Source: Planococcus maritimus (GTDB lineage Bacteria > Bacillota > Bacilli > Bacillales_A > Planococcaceae). Taken from it: a DNA stretch of 64,000 nucleotides. Shown here piece after piece: positions 52,749 to 62,629 of this stretch (position 1 is its first letter; each line of letters opens with the position of its first letter). The stretch covers positions 3,068,501 to 3,132,500 of the forward strand of contig NZ_CP016538.2 of assembly GCF_001687625.2 (NCBI RefSeq), in the 5' to 3' direction. The notes beneath the pieces are model-generated. The model did not search any database. It saw nothing but the letters and a program-made list of their open reading frames with translations, and was not told the origin of the DNA. The translations under genes were made by a program, and so were the position numbers.

Positions 52749-53678
52749 ATGGACCACAAATTGGAGATTTTTGTTACTACTGCTGAACAAAAAAGCTTTA
52801 CCCGTGCAGCCGAATTGCTTCACATGACTCCTTCGGCTATTTCTTTGAGCATCAAGGCGCTGGAAAACAAACTGGGCGTCCGACTGTTCGAGCGCAGTAA
52901 TAAGTACGTTCAATTGACGGAAGCTGGCCAGGTAATGTATGCCCAGTCTAAAGAGATTCTCTTGAAATACGATCAATTAAAGCTGGCACTGACGGAACTC
53001 GACCCATCGACAGCGATGCCCTTGTCCATTGGAGCAGCCTATACATTCGGCGAATACTTTTTGCCTGGCATCATTTACGCGTTTAGCAAGCGCCATCCGA
53101 ACATTACACCGAGTATCACCATCCACAATTCCAAGACCATTATCGAGCAAATCCATAAGCAAGAACTCGACATCGGCTTTATCGTTGAAGGGGAAGCGAG
53201 CGGCAACGATGTTAAAACAGATTTGTTTGCAGAAGAAGAGATGGTCATCATTGCACGCGCCAATCACCCGATTATTCACCATTCTCAAGTCGACCGCCGT
53301 TTGCTCGAAGCCGAAACTTGGATCATCCGAGAACCCGGTTCCGGCACGCGCGACGTCACCGACAAGCTATTCGCCCAGCTCGGCATTGCCCCGAAGAAAG
53401 TCATGAGCTTCGGCAGTTCTCAAACGATCAAGGAATCAGTCGCACTTGGCCTTGGCATCTCGTATCTCTCGGAATCCACCGTCAAAATCGAAACGAAAAC
53501 CGGATCGATTGGTGCCATCACACTGGCCGACTTCCCGAATAAAAGCCGCTTCCATTACATTACCCATCGCGCAAGCTTCCATACACCGGCGGCTCAGCTT
53601 TTCTTGGATTTTCTCAATTCCTATGTCCTTGATGAAAAAGTTTCAGTGCATACGAAAAAACGCCTAGCGGAACTTTGA
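52749..53678 (+). CDS. LysR-family regulator
   Basis: 309 residues. HTH: FTRAAELLHMTPSAISLSIKALENKLGVRLFERSNKYVQLTEAG. Effector domain SIGAAYTFGEYFLPGIIYAFSKRHPNI and REPGSGTRDVTDKLFAQLG. Close in style to the 11.1-kb regulator. ATG 52749 five bases after GAGGTG. Divergent from ggt with a 150-bp gap, so probably controls the ggt-chr operon. Confidence 0.9.
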   Translation: MDHKLEIFVTTAEQKSFTRAAELLHMTPSAISLSIKALENKLGVRLFERSNKYVQLTEAGQVMYAQSKEILLKYDQLKLALTELDPSTAMPLSIGAAYTFGEYFLPGIIYAFSKRHPNITPSITIHNSKTIIEQIHKQELDIGFIVEGEASGNDVKTDLFAEEEMVIIARANHPIIHHSQVDRRLLEAETWIIREPGSGTRDVTDKLFAQLGIAPKKVMSFGSSQTIKESVALGLGISYLSESTVKIETKTGSIGAITLADFPNKSRFHYITHRASFHTPAAQLFLDFLNSYVLDEKVSVHTKKRLAEL

Positions 53679-53792
53679 AGAATCATTTCGACTCTCTTTC
53701 ATCTGCGCTCGTCTTGTTCCTCTCAATCCGGATGAACCAGACGCCACATCAAATCCAAGCTCCAAGCGAATAAGTAGTTTTTTTACATCCGT

Positions 53793-53830
53793 AAAAGCCC
53801 AAGGAAAGGAGTTCCTTTTCTTGGGCTTTT
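53793..53830. terminator. Bidirectional terminator
   Basis: AAAAGCCCAAGGAAAGGA/TCCTTTTCTTGGGCTTTT-type stem between the LysR and amidase genes. Confidence 0.9.
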
Positions 53831-53860
53831 ATCGTTTTCTTCTATAGTAGACCATCCTAT

Positions 53861-55348
53861 TTACTGAAAGAACGGGTTGCCTTGCTGGCCGATCCATAAA
53901 TCGCTTTGCTCGATTTGCCTCGCCAGCTGAAGCAAGCGATGCTCTTCGCCTTTTTGCGCCATCACTTGCACGCCAAGCGGCAAATTCGCCTGTGTTACAT
54001 GAAGCGGCAAAGACATTGCCGGCTGTCCGGTCAAGTTCGCCAACTGCGTAAACGGCGTATAGCTGAGGCTCGGTAAAAACATCGCGTAAATCAGTTCTTG
54101 CTGATCCGTCGCATCACGTGCCATATCGAGCGCTTGCAATAGCCGAGTGCGGGATTCCGGGGAATGGCTCAATTCGCCGATTTCCGGTGCCGCATGGGCC
54201 GTTGCAGGTGTAATGTAAAAATCGAAATGCTCGTGAAGTGCGGCCATTTTCGCGGCGGCCGCATCCCACGCAGCGAGGCTCGCGGAATAATCCGCTGCAG
54301 ACACTCTGCGACCAGCCGATGCCAGTAGCCAAGATTCGATTTCCATATCGTCTTCTGTCAAACGCCGACCCAGTGATTGCTCCAGGTTTTTCTTAAGCAG
54401 CGCCATTTCCCCGCTGTTCATCAAATAATACTCGCGCATCAATTGGACGCCGTCGATGTCGGGAGTTTTTTCTTCGATTCGGTGCCCTTGTCCTTCTAAC
54501 CAGCGCACTGTTTTCAACACCGCTGTTTTCGCCTCTTCCGACACCAAGGTGCCGACAGGCGATTCCAAAGAGAACGCAATGTTTAAGGGCTTATCAAAAT
54601 CCCGGTCCAGCTGTTCGGTGTATTTCCCTGGAAATAACGGCGTTTGAAATGCCGCTTCCGGCTGAACGATCTGTAAGGCATCGAGTAGCCCAGCACTGTC
54701 CCGTACCGTCCGGCTCAGCGCAAAATCAATTGAGGCCCCTTGCCATTGGCGCCCAGCTCCTGGCCCGACAGGCGTTCTGCCGCGTGTTGGCTTGAGTCCA
54801 AACAGGCCGGTGAACGATGCGGGAATCCGGATCGAGCCGCCCCCGTCACTGGCACCGGCGACGGGCACGATGCCGGATGCGACAGCTGCCGCTGCTCCGC
54901 CGCTTGAGCCGCCTGGTGAATGGTCGGTATTCCACGGATTGTGCGTAGGTCCGAACAATTCCGGTTCTGAAATGTTCTTCAAGCCAAATTCCGGCGTGTT
55001 TGTGTGACCGACTGGAATGAGCCCAGCCGCTTTCAAACGCGTAACGAAATGAGAATCGCGCTCCGGGCGGAAGTCGGCAAGTACTTTCGAGCCGGCACTT
55101 AGGCGCTCTCCTGCTAAGGCTTGTGAAATGTTTTTCAGCGCAATTGGTACGCCGCCAAAAACTCCATTTGCTCCATGTTCTGCCTCTCGAAGCGCCGACT
55201 CGTGCCGCTCCGCGGTAAAGGCGTGCAGCTTCGGTTCGACTTCATCTAAACGCCGGAAACTCAGCTCCACCAACTCTCTTGGGCTGGCCTCTCCTTTTCT
55301 CACTAATTCCGCAAGCGCTGTCGCATCGAGCGATACATATGTTTTCAT
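53861..55348 (-). CDS. Amidase-signature family hydrolase
   Basis: 495 residues. Amidase signature GGSSGGAAAAVASGIVPVAGASDGGGSIRIPASFTGLFG (split here by meaning: Gly/Ser-rich core with the cis-Ser, then the nucleophile Ser in GGGSIR); catalytic Lys in PIALKNI. Catalytic triad Ser-cisSer-Lys complete. Not GatA-like at its C-terminus, and no gatB/gatC neighbours, so a stand-alone amide or ester hydrolase of unknown substrate. ATG 55348 six bases after AAAGGGA. Confidence 0.88.
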   Translation of the reverse strand: MKTYVSLDATALAELVRKGEASPRELVELSFRRLDEVEPKLHAFTAERHESALREAEHGANGVFGGVPIALKNISQALAGERLSAGSKVLADFRPERDSHFVTRLKAAGLIPVGHTNTPEFGLKNISEPELFGPTHNPWNTDHSPGGSSGGAAAAVASGIVPVAGASDGGGSIRIPASFTGLFGLKPTRGRTPVGPGAGRQWQGASIDFALSRTVRDSAGLLDALQIVQPEAAFQTPLFPGKYTEQLDRDFDKPLNIAFSLESPVGTLVSEEAKTAVLKTVRWLEGQGHRIEEKTPDIDGVQLMREYYLMNSGEMALLKKNLEQSLGRRLTEDDMEIESWLLASAGRRVSAADYSASLAAWDAAAAKMAALHEHFDFYITPATAHAAPEIGELSHSPESRTRLLQALDMARDATDQQELIYAMFLPSLSYTPFTQLANLTGQPAMSLPLHVTQANLPLGVQVMAQKGEEHRLLQLARQIEQSDLWIGQQGNPFFQ

Positions 55349-55541
55349 GTCCATTCCCTTTGCCCCCGTTTCGATTCTGTCAGTTCAATTGTTCATCATG
55401 CTCAAGTGTAGCATTTCCCGCTCGCCGCAAATAGCGAATGCTTCGCGCGCCCTTACAGAGCTTTCGGACCAAGTGCTTTCATTCCTTATCTAAAATATAA
55501 CGAAAATGGACACATTTACAGCAAGATTTCCATCAAAACCG

Positions 55542-55569
55542 TTGACTTCTCTACATAGCTAGCTATACT
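55542..55569 (+). promoter_or_regulatory. SigA promoter of fbpABC
   Basis: TTGACT (55542-55547), 16-nt spacer, TATACT (55564-55569). The Fur box begins seven bases downstream. Confidence 0.78.
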
Positions 55570-55575
55570 ATTGAA

Positions 55576-55590
55576 TGAGAATCATTTTCA
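55576..55590 (+). promoter_or_regulatory. Fur box of fbpABC
   Basis: TGAGAAT-C-ATTTTCA matches the 7-1-7 consensus TGATAAT-N-ATTATCA at 12 of 14 positions and covers the expected transcription start. Confidence 0.88.
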
Positions 55591-55631
55591 TTTATATAAG
55601 ATTCATAGACCATTTTAAAGGAGAGACATCC

Positions 55632-56693
55632 ATGAAGAAATTACTTTCATTCCTATTGGTGCTCGGCACACTTCTCGTCCTTGCGGCTTGCGGCAGCTCG
55701 AACACTGAAGAATCAGAAACATCCGGTGACGAAGCATCGGGCAACGAAGTAAACCTATATACGGCACGTCACTATGATGTAGACGATGAACTTTATAAGA
55801 AATTCGAAGAAGAAACCGGCATTAAGGTCAACTTGATCAAAGGCGAAGCCGACGAACTGCTTGAGCGCATCAAACGCGAAGGCGATGCGACGCAAGCCGA
55901 TTTGTTTTTGACAGCTGATGCAGGGCGTTTGCACCGCGCGAAAGAAGACGGCATTTTGCAGTCTGTTTCTAGCGACGTGCTAGATGAGCAAGTCCCAGCT
56001 AATTTCCAGGATGAAGATCAAATGTGGTATGGCCTGACAAAACGTGCACGTGTCATCATGTACGATAAAGAAAAAGTCGATCCATCTGAATTGTCCACCT
56101 ATGAAGCTTTGGCAGAAGACGAGTGGGCTGGACGTGTCTTGATCCGCAGCTCTGAAAACATCTACAACCAATCTTTGTTCGCTTCTCTCATTGAATTGAA
56201 TGGTGAAGAAGAAGCAAAAGAATGGGCAGCCGGCATGGTCGATAACTTTGCACGCGATCCAGAAGGCGGCGACCGTGACCAAGCGAAAGCCATCGCAGCA
56301 GGTGTTGGCGATGTAGCCATCATGAACACCTACTACTACGGCCAGATGTTGAATTCTGAAGACCCTGAAGAAGTAAAAGTCGCTGAAAGCCTTGGCGTAT
56401 TCTTCCCGAACCAAGACACAACAGGCACGCATGTTAACGTTAGCGGCGCTGGTGTGGTAAAATCATCTAAGAATCAAGAAAATGCGATCCAATTGCTGGA
56501 GTTTCTCTCCGCACCGGAAGCACAAGAAACATTCGCTTCGGCTAACTACGAATACCCAGTAAACGAATCAGTAGAACCAACTGAGTTGCTGCAATCTTGG
56601 GGTGATTTCAAAGAGCAAGACATCTCGATGTCGGCACTTGGCGAAAACAACGCCAAAGCGATTCTATTGTTTAACGAAGTCGGCTGGAAATAA
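55632..56693 (+). CDS. fbpA: Ferric iron ABC transporter substrate-binding lipoprotein
   Basis: 353 residues. Lipobox VLAAC (residues about 17-21), then a FbpA/FutA-type binding protein: VNLYTARHYDVDDELYKKFEEETGI, ADLFLTADAGRL, the iron-binding Tyr pair in MNTYYYGQML, and VSGAGVVKSSKNQENAI. Binds Fe3+ outside the membrane. ATG 55632 follows AGGAGAG; the longer frame begins upstream in the Fur box and is rejected. First gene of the fbpABC operon under a Fur box. Confidence 0.93.
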   Translation: MKKLLSFLLVLGTLLVLAACGSSNTEESETSGDEASGNEVNLYTARHYDVDDELYKKFEEETGIKVNLIKGEADELLERIKREGDATQADLFLTADAGRLHRAKEDGILQSVSSDVLDEQVPANFQDEDQMWYGLTKRARVIMYDKEKVDPSELSTYEALAEDEWAGRVLIRSSENIYNQSLFASLIELNGEEEAKEWAAGMVDNFARDPEGGDRDQAKAIAAGVGDVAIMNTYYYGQMLNSEDPEEVKVAESLGVFFPNQDTTGTHVNVSGAGVVKSSKNQENAIQLLEFLSAPEAQETFASANYEYPVNESVEPTELLQSWGDFKEQDISMSALGENNAKAILLFNEVGWK

Positions 56694-56768
56694 ACTTACA
56701 CTGTCCCCCTTGCCGCTTGATATTTGTGGCAAGGGATTTCTTGCGAGTTGGAAAGAGGTGCCTGGATT

Positions 56769-58400
56769 TTGCAACGCAGATTGGCCAATTTCAATATTTG
56801 GACTGTAGGCGCAGTCATCATCATCCTGATGCTGTTCCTACCGAACTTGACCATTGTCACCGGGCTTTTTACGCCGTCAAATGACAATTGGGAACATATG
56901 AAAGAGTTCGTATTGCAGCAGTTTGTCATCAATTCGCTGATCCTGACGCTCGCGACAGCGACGGCTACGATCTTGATCGGGCTGAGCCTTGCTTGGCTGA
57001 TTGCACAATACGATTTTCCGTTCCGGCGCTTTTTGAAATGGGCGTTGATCCTCCCTCTTTCCATCCCGCCATTTATCGGTGCTTATACGTACCACGGCAT
57101 TCTGAACTTCACCGGGCCTATCCAGACCACTTTGCGTGAGGGCTTCGGAATGAATCTCGACCCGGCGTATTTCGATATCATGAATTTGCCTGGGGCAATC
57201 TTCATCTATACGATGTTTTTGTATCCCTATGTGTACACCATCACGCAAGTGTATCTATCCGAACAATCAGCCTCTTTGATCGAAAGTACGCGGCTACTCG
57301 GCAAAGGCCCTTGGCGCACGTTTTTCCAAGTGGTGCTGCCGATTTCACGAATTTCCATTATTGCCGGTGCAAGCTTGGTCGTCTTGGAAGTGTTGAATGA
57401 TTACGGTGTCGTGAAATATTACGGCATCCAAACTTTCACCACCGCCATCTTCCAAAGCTGGTTCGGCCTTGGGGATTTGGATACGTCAATCAAACTGGCC
57501 GCCTCACTCATGGGCTTTGTCATTATCATTCTGCTCATTGAGAAACTGCTTCGCGGCAGGCGCCAGTACAGTTATTTCTCGACAAAAGTGCGTCCGCTCC
57601 AACTGATCTCACTTAGCGGTTGGAAAGGCTTCGCAGCAGCAGGCTACGGCATACTGATCTTGAGTCTTGGCTTTTTCATCCCAGTCATTCAGCTGGTTGA
57701 CTGGACTATTTTAACTTTCGGGACGATCCCGATGGAAGAATTCATGCGTTATGTGCAGAACTCAGTATTAGTTGCGGGACTCAGCGCAACTTTAATCGTC
57801 ATCTTTGCGCTCATCGTCGGGAATTTCGCCCGCATGGTGCAAGGTAAGTACACGAAACTCTTGCCGAAACTGACCGTGCTCGGCTATTCGATTCCCGGTG
57901 CGGTCATTGCGGTTGCAGTCGTCACGGCTTTTGTGGCACTCGATGGTTACCTCGCTCCGCTGTATTTGGCGATCGGCCTTGAGACGACGCTGGTCCTCAG
58001 TGTCAGCATTGTTTTGCTGCTGTCAGCTTATATCATCCGGTTCTTTGCTATCGGTTATAATTCGATCGAGACCGGCTACGACAAGATCGGCACGAATTTC
58101 CGGGATGCTTCCCGCTTGCTCGGCGCCGGCCCGACAAAGACTTTTTTCAAAGTTGACGTGCCGATGATGAAAGGCGCGATTATTAGCGGATTTATCCTCG
58201 TGTTCATCGATGTGCTCAAGGAGATTCCCTTGACATTGATCTTGAGACCGTTTAATTTTGATACATTGTCTACAAAAGCTTTCCAATACGCAAGTGATGA
58301 AAAAATTATGGAAGCGTCCCAAGCTTCCCTTCTGATAGTCGGCATTAGCGCCTTGGCCATTGTGATTTTCTATAAGATACTCGAGAAGGAGATGGATTGA
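56769..58400 (+). CDS. fbpB: Ferric iron ABC transporter permease
   Basis: 543 residues, about twelve transmembrane segments in two fused permease halves. Each half has an EAA-type loop: ESTRLLGKGPWRTFFQVVLPISRISI and DASRLLGAGPTKTFFKVDVPMMKGAI. Starts at TTG 56769, eight bases after AGAGGTG. 75 bp downstream of fbpA and one base ahead of fbpC. Confidence 0.92.
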   Translation: MQRRLANFNIWTVGAVIIILMLFLPNLTIVTGLFTPSNDNWEHMKEFVLQQFVINSLILTLATATATILIGLSLAWLIAQYDFPFRRFLKWALILPLSIPPFIGAYTYHGILNFTGPIQTTLREGFGMNLDPAYFDIMNLPGAIFIYTMFLYPYVYTITQVYLSEQSASLIESTRLLGKGPWRTFFQVVLPISRISIIAGASLVVLEVLNDYGVVKYYGIQTFTTAIFQSWFGLGDLDTSIKLAASLMGFVIIILLIEKLLRGRRQYSYFSTKVRPLQLISLSGWKGFAAAGYGILILSLGFFIPVIQLVDWTILTFGTIPMEEFMRYVQNSVLVAGLSATLIVIFALIVGNFARMVQGKYTKLLPKLTVLGYSIPGAVIAVAVVTAFVALDGYLAPLYLAIGLETTLVLSVSIVLLLSAYIIRFFAIGYNSIETGYDKIGTNFRDASRLLGAGPTKTFFKVDVPMMKGAIISGFILVFIDVLKEIPLTLILRPFNFDTLSTKAFQYASDEKIMEASQASLLIVGISALAIVIFYKILEKEMD

Positions 58401-58401
58401 T

Positions 58402-59148
58402 ATGTTTGTCGCCATTGAAGATGTGAGTTTTTCCTATCCGAATACACAGGCCCCTGCACTGGACCGGTTCACGCTAGAGATCAAAAAAGGTGAGGTTATT
58501 TCGATCCTTGGACGCAGCGGCAGCGGAAAAAGCACGATTTTGCGCTTGCTGGCAGGACTCGAACGCCCGAAAAATGGACGTTTGGTCATCCAGGACGAAA
58601 CTTTATTCGACGATAAGACGTTTTTGCAGCCTGAAAAACGGGGCATCGGCATGGTTTTCCAAGACTATGCTTTGTTCCCTCATATGACAGTTGGAGCAAA
58701 TATCATGTTCGGCTTGTCCAGCATGAAAAAAGCCGACAAGAAAAAACGCATGCGCGAAATGCTCGAACTCGTCGAATTAGAGGAATACGAAAAACGGTAT
58801 CCTCACCAATTGAGCGGCGGCCAGCAACAGCGTGTGGCAATTGCCCGCGCGATTGCACCGAACCCTCATTTGATCCTGCTAGACGAACCGTTCAGTAATT
58901 TGGACGCCGAGCTGCAAGGAAAAATCCGCAAAGATCTTCGGGAAATTTTAAAAAAGGCGAACATCACATCCATCTTCGTGACACACGATGAAAAAGACGC
59001 ACATATCCTCGCCGACCGCATAGTAAAATTAAAAGACGGCAAAATGGATTTTGTCGGGCGTCCGTGCGATATGCTCGATACGTTCCGCCAAGAAGCCATT
59101 GCCGAATCCGAAGAAGTATTGAAATCCAAACCTGTCGTTCAGGTGTAA
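58402..59148 (+). CDS. fbpC: Ferric iron ABC transporter ATP-binding protein
   Basis: 248 residues. Walker A GRSGSGKST, Q-loop MVFQDYALFPHMTV, signature [15 protein letters not shown], Walker B LILLDEPFSNLD, His in VTHDEKDA. Shorter than the usual 340-residue FbpC because the C-terminal regulatory domain is missing. Powers ferric iron uptake with fbpA and fbpB. A strong terminator follows. Confidence 0.93.
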   Translation: MFVAIEDVSFSYPNTQAPALDRFTLEIKKGEVISILGRSGSGKSTILRLLAGLERPKNGRLVIQDETLFDDKTFLQPEKRGIGMVFQDYALFPHMTVGANIMFGLSSMKKADKKKRMREMLELVELEEYEKRYPHQLSGGQQQRVAIARAIAPNPHLILLDEPFSNLDAELQGKIRKDLREILKKANITSIFVTHDEKDAHILADRIVKLKDGKMDFVGRPCDMLDTFRQEAIAESEEVLKSKPVVQV

Positions 59149-59153
59149 CACAG

Positions 59154-59191
59154 AAAAGCCGGCTCTTCCATAATGGAAGGGCCGGCTTTTT
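59154..59191. terminator. Bidirectional terminator
   Basis: AAAAGCCGGC-CTTCC/GGAAG-GCCGGCTTTT stem between fbpC and the convergent pabBC gene. Confidence 0.92.
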
Positions 59192-59203
59192 CAATTGCTG
59201 TTT

Positions 59204-60946
59204 TTATACAAGGTAATCATCAAGCTCCACTTTGATCCACCCGCGGACACTGTTGATGAACCAGATGGCGTCGAACGTGTCGAGCTCGTCTTTTTTCAGC
59301 ACTTTCGATTCAATACGCCCCTCTTCAATGAGCTGCTCACGGTAAGTTCCGGCGAGCAGGCCGCTAGAGACAGGCGGCGTGTAAAAACGGCCGTCTTTTT
59401 CTGCGACCACGTTGCCGATGGTGAACTCGGTCAATTCTTCACGGTCGTTCCATAACAGTACGGAAAAAGCGTTAGGCGCTTGCTGCTGGTGCTGCTCGTA
59501 TATGCCGCGGTTGGTCGTTTTATGATAAAGAAACGCATTTCGGTTGTCGATAGGCGAGTTGGCGAGTGCACAGCGAACCGGCTGCTCAATCGGCGCTGCT
59601 GGCTGTGCAGACAATTCGAGTTGGCCGCTTCGTTCGAGCGTCAAACGGATTTTGTAAAGTCCGACTGAATGCTGCGCCGCAATCCCTTCCAATTGTTTCG
59701 CCACAGTCTCTTCATCTAATGCAAAGCGGAAGTAGGCCGCGCTTTTTTTCAGCCGCTCAAGATGACGCGCGACCAGCGGATAGTTTCCAGCTTCTAGCTT
59801 GAGCGATTCGAGCAAGGCGAATTCCGGGCGCTGATCGGTCAGCACGCGGGCTTTCGTCAATAGCTCTCCGTACTCACCTTCAGATGTCGAATCCCAGGTG
59901 ATGCCGCCGCCCACCCCGTAGCGTGCAGCCGATTGGTCCTGGTCGATGACGACGGTACGGATCGGTACATTAAAGACGGCGTTTTTTTCAGGAGTAATAT
60001 AACCAATAGCACCACAATAAACTTCGCGCGGCGTCTGTTCAAGCCCCGCGATATAGCGCATCGTGCTGACTTTTGGCGCGCCGGTAATCGACCCGCACGG
60101 GAATAATGCCTCGAACCAATCGAATACGGTCAGCCCCTCCGGCAACTCCCCCTCTACGGTCGATGTCAGTTGATGAACAGTCGGGTATTTCTCCGCTTCA
60201 AACAGCCTCGGCACTTGTACAGTTCCTGGCTTGGCGAGGCGACTCATGTCATTTCGTAGCAAGTCGACAATCATCAAGTTCTCAGCGCGTTCTTTTTCTG
60301 ATTCAAGCAACACATCCAAAATCGACTCGTCTTCCCAACTCGTTCTGCCGCGCGGTGCTGTGCCTTTCATCGGCTTCGTACGGATACGCGAACCGTCGAT
60401 GCGAAAGAACAATTCCGGAGAAGCCGACAAAATCTGGTGACGCCCGATATCCAAGTAAGCGCTATAATCCGCTTGCTGGTTGCGCGCAAGCTGCTCGTAG
60501 AATGCTTTCGTATCGCCTTTGAACCCGGCGGTGAGACGTTCTGTATAATTCACTTGGTACGTGTCGCCTTCTTCAATGGCCTGGCGGATTTTCTGGATGC
60601 CCTCCTTGTACTCAGGGATCGAGCCTTCGAGCGTCCAGTCTGATACTTCGTAGGCGGCTTCACTTGAAGCTTTAGGTACTTGTGTGTCCTTGTAGATGCC
60701 AAACCAGACAAGCGGCATTTCGGCTCCTTCGTGCACAGCCATCTCTGGATGAAAAGCAGGGGCTGCTTCGTAGGAAACGTAACCCGCTGCGTAATAGCCT
60801 TGCGACGTGTAATGGTCAACTTGTTCAAAAACGGCCGCCACGTCCCCGAGCGAATGCGCTTCGAGTACCGTGTGAGGCTCGGAGAAAGCGAGCGTTTCCG
60901 GCATTCCGTCGTCTTTCGTAAAATCAAACTGCAGATAAGGGGCCAT
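59204..60946 (-). CDS. pabB: Fused aminodeoxychorismate synthase component I and aminodeoxychorismate lyase
   Basis: 580 residues. N-terminal about 360 residues are PabB (chorismate-binding: KGTAPRG, FPCGSITGAPKVSTMRYI, GAIGYITP, and GVGGGITWDSTSEGEYGE). The C-terminal about 200 residues (SLKLEAGNYPLVARHLERL; LWNDREELTEFTIGNV; PVSSGLLAGTYREQLI) are PabC-like, a fold-IV PLP lyase. The protein thus converts chorismate plus ammonia to p-aminobenzoate for folate. Start ATG 60946, eight bases after AGGAGG; overlaps pabA by 23 bp, supporting coupled translation with its glutaminase. Confidence 0.93.
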   Translation of the reverse strand: MAPYLQFDFTKDDGMPETLAFSEPHTVLEAHSLGDVAAVFEQVDHYTSQGYYAAGYVSYEAAPAFHPEMAVHEGAEMPLVWFGIYKDTQVPKASSEAAYEVSDWTLEGSIPEYKEGIQKIRQAIEEGDTYQVNYTERLTAGFKGDTKAFYEQLARNQQADYSAYLDIGRHQILSASPELFFRIDGSRIRTKPMKGTAPRGRTSWEDESILDVLLESEKERAENLMIVDLLRNDMSRLAKPGTVQVPRLFEAEKYPTVHQLTSTVEGELPEGLTVFDWFEALFPCGSITGAPKVSTMRYIAGLEQTPREVYCGAIGYITPEKNAVFNVPIRTVVIDQDQSAARYGVGGGITWDSTSEGEYGELLTKARVLTDQRPEFALLESLKLEAGNYPLVARHLERLKKSAAYFRFALDEETVAKQLEGIAAQHSVGLYKIRLTLERSGQLELSAQPAAPIEQPVRCALANSPIDNRNAFLYHKTTNRGIYEQHQQQAPNAFSVLLWNDREELTEFTIGNVVAEKDGRFYTPPVSSGLLAGTYREQLIEEGRIESKVLKKDELDTFDAIWFINSVRGWIKVELDDYLV

Positions 60947-61547
60947 CAGGCGTGCCTCCTTTCTTTTCACGATTCCATAATTGGGCGTTTTGGTAAGCGG
61001 TCGCGAGCATTTGAAACCCATCCTTTGTCAAAATCGATTCGGGATGAAATTGGATCCCTTCAACCGGCCATTCTTTGTGGTGTACACCCATGATGCTGCC
61101 ATCTTCTGCTGTGGCCGTCACTTTTAACGTATCTGGCAGCGTAGCGCTGTCTGCAACGAGCGAATGATAGCGCACGACCGGAGTTGGTGACACGAGCCCT
61201 GCAAAAACTCCCTGTCCGTTATGTGCCACTTCCGATACTTTGCCGTGAACAGGCTGCGTGCCTTTTTGGACCTTACCGCCGTAAAACTCGACGATGCTCT
61301 GGTGGCCCAGGCACACACCAAGGATCGGCACTTTGCCGCTGAGCTGTTCGAGTACTTGCGTTCCGACACCCGGCTGCAAAGGCTTGCCTGGGCCCGGTGA
61401 CAGCACAATCAGTTCCGGCGATAAAGCTTCGATGTCTTGGAGCACAGCGCGGTCATTCTGAATGACTTCCACGCGCGCGCCGAGTCGTTCGAAATAATGG
61501 ACCAGATTATATGTAAATGAATCATAATGATCGATGATGACAATCAC
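60924..61547 (-). CDS. pabA: Aminodeoxychorismate/anthranilate synthase glutaminase subunit
   Basis: 207 residues. Class I amidotransferase: DHYDSFTYNLVHYFERLG, SPGPGKP oxyanion region, nucleophile Cys in LGVCLGHQSI, and catalytic His/Glu in IQFHPESILT. Supplies ammonia to the PabB fusion. GTG start 61547 after GAGGAG. It may also serve anthranilate synthase, as in Bacillus where this subunit is shared. Confidence 0.92.
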   Translation of the reverse strand: MIVIIDHYDSFTYNLVHYFERLGARVEVIQNDRAVLQDIEALSPELIVLSPGPGKPLQPGVGTQVLEQLSGKVPILGVCLGHQSIVEFYGGKVQKGTQPVHGKVSEVAHNGQGVFAGLVSPTPVVRYHSLVADSATLPDTLKVTATAEDGSIMGVHHKEWPVEGIQFHPESILTKDGFQMLATAYQNAQLWNREKKGGTPDGPLSAV

Positions 61548-61712
61548 GGGAAAAACTCCTCTTCAAATGAAATGTTGCGTATGTTCATTATAAAGGGAGC
61601 TGGAGGATTAAGCATCGATTATCTAACAGGACAAAATCAGGCGATTCGGACACGTCCTGAGATTTATTTGTCTTTCCTACACGGACTGCTATTTCATAGT
61701 TTCAACAAACAC

Positions 61713-61738
61713 AACCCGGATTGCCAGGCATCCGGGTT
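61713..61738 (-). terminator. Possible terminator of the 132-residue gene
   Basis: AACCCGGATGCC/GGCAATCCGGGTT-type hairpin, with only a weak T tract on the minus strand. Confidence 0.5.
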
Positions 61739-61746
61739 TTGTCTAG

Positions 61747-62145
61747 TTAATCGATCTGGTGTAAGGCAGCGGCAAGCCGTGCGGCAAAATTCTCTGGTGG
61801 TTCTTCTGTTGTCAATCGCAGGCAGACAATATTGGGATTCGAGTCGATGCGTTGTCCGAACTCTGTCGGCAAGGCGATCGGATGATTTTGCAAGGCTTCT
61901 GTAAATAGCGCCACTTCTTCAGGAAGCAGGTAAATGTCTGCTTCGTTCACGGCAGAGCCATCGGATTTCAGGTTTCGAAACGAAATATCGTGTTCGAGTG
62001 TGCAATCAAAACGTTTGTCATGCAATTGGATGGTTACGGTCCGGCTTTTCTTGATTAGGCATTCCATATCCGTCGTGTCCGTTTCCGCCTCCAGCAAGTT
62101 CCCGACCTGCTGTGCAAGGTCCATGATGGTATGTTTGATTTTCAT
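61747..62145 (-). CDS. Unknown conserved-looking protein, 132 residues
   Basis: Soluble, no Cys cluster beyond single Cys residues, no signal peptide. Pattern of alternating beta strands (SRTVTIQLHDKRFDCTLEH, NPNIVCLRLTTEEPPE) and helices suggests a small alpha/beta fold. I do not recognise the family. ATG 62145 follows AGAGGGG; a longer frame upstream crosses a terminator hairpin and is rejected. Single gene between pabA and a small lipoprotein. Confidence 0.6.
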   Translation of the reverse strand: MKIKHTIMDLAQQVGNLLEAETDTTDMECLIKKSRTVTIQLHDKRFDCTLEHDISFRNLKSDGSAVNEADIYLLPEEVALFTEALQNHPIALPTEFGQRIDSNPNIVCLRLTTEEPPENFAARLAAALHQID

Positions 62146-62184
62146 GTTGTTCCCCTCTCTTAAAGCAAATTTCACAAAAAAGAA

Positions 62185-62224
62185 AACGCCGAAAAAAACC
62201 CAAGAAAGGGCTTTTTTCGGCGTT
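62185..62224 (-). terminator. Terminator of the small lipoprotein gene
   Basis: AACGCCGAAAAAA.CCC/GGG.TTTTTTCGGCGTT stem with T-rich flank on the minus strand. Confidence 0.8.
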
Positions 62225-62383
62225 GGTTCCAGCGCTATAGTCTGTTCCATTTCACCAAATTCAGATGGTTTATTTAAATACAGCTAATATCGTTGCGTTG
62301 CCCGACCGGAAATACTATGGCTTTCCGTTCGTAATCGTATCAGATAGATGAAGTCTTTGGGCCACTCACAGCTTATCCAGACT

Positions 62384-62557
62384 TAATAACCGTCCTTTTC
62401 ATCATCTTCGTCTTCAGAATCGCCTTGTTCTTCACCAGGCATGACATCTGTTTCCTGCTCCATTTCCGGTTCGTCTTCCTCACCGCCGCACGCAGCAAGC
62501 ATTCCCGCAGATAGCATTGCCGCCGCTCCGACTTTCAGCCATTTCTGTTGGGCCATG
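62384..62557 (-). CDS. Small acidic lipoprotein, 57 residues
   Basis: MAQQKWLKVGAAAMLSAGM then LAAC, a complete lipoprotein signal, followed by an acidic tail (EEDEPEMEQETDVMPGEEQG, then EDEDDEKDGY). AAGGAGG is ten bases upstream of the ATG at 62557. Encodes nothing else recognisable. The tail could be disordered on the outer membrane face. Function unknown. Confidence 0.75.
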
Positions 62558-62629
62558 GACCTTCCTCCTTCGTTTCAATTCCTTACTAGCTCTATACCCA
62601 TTTGCCGGAAGGAGAAACTAAAAGAGCAA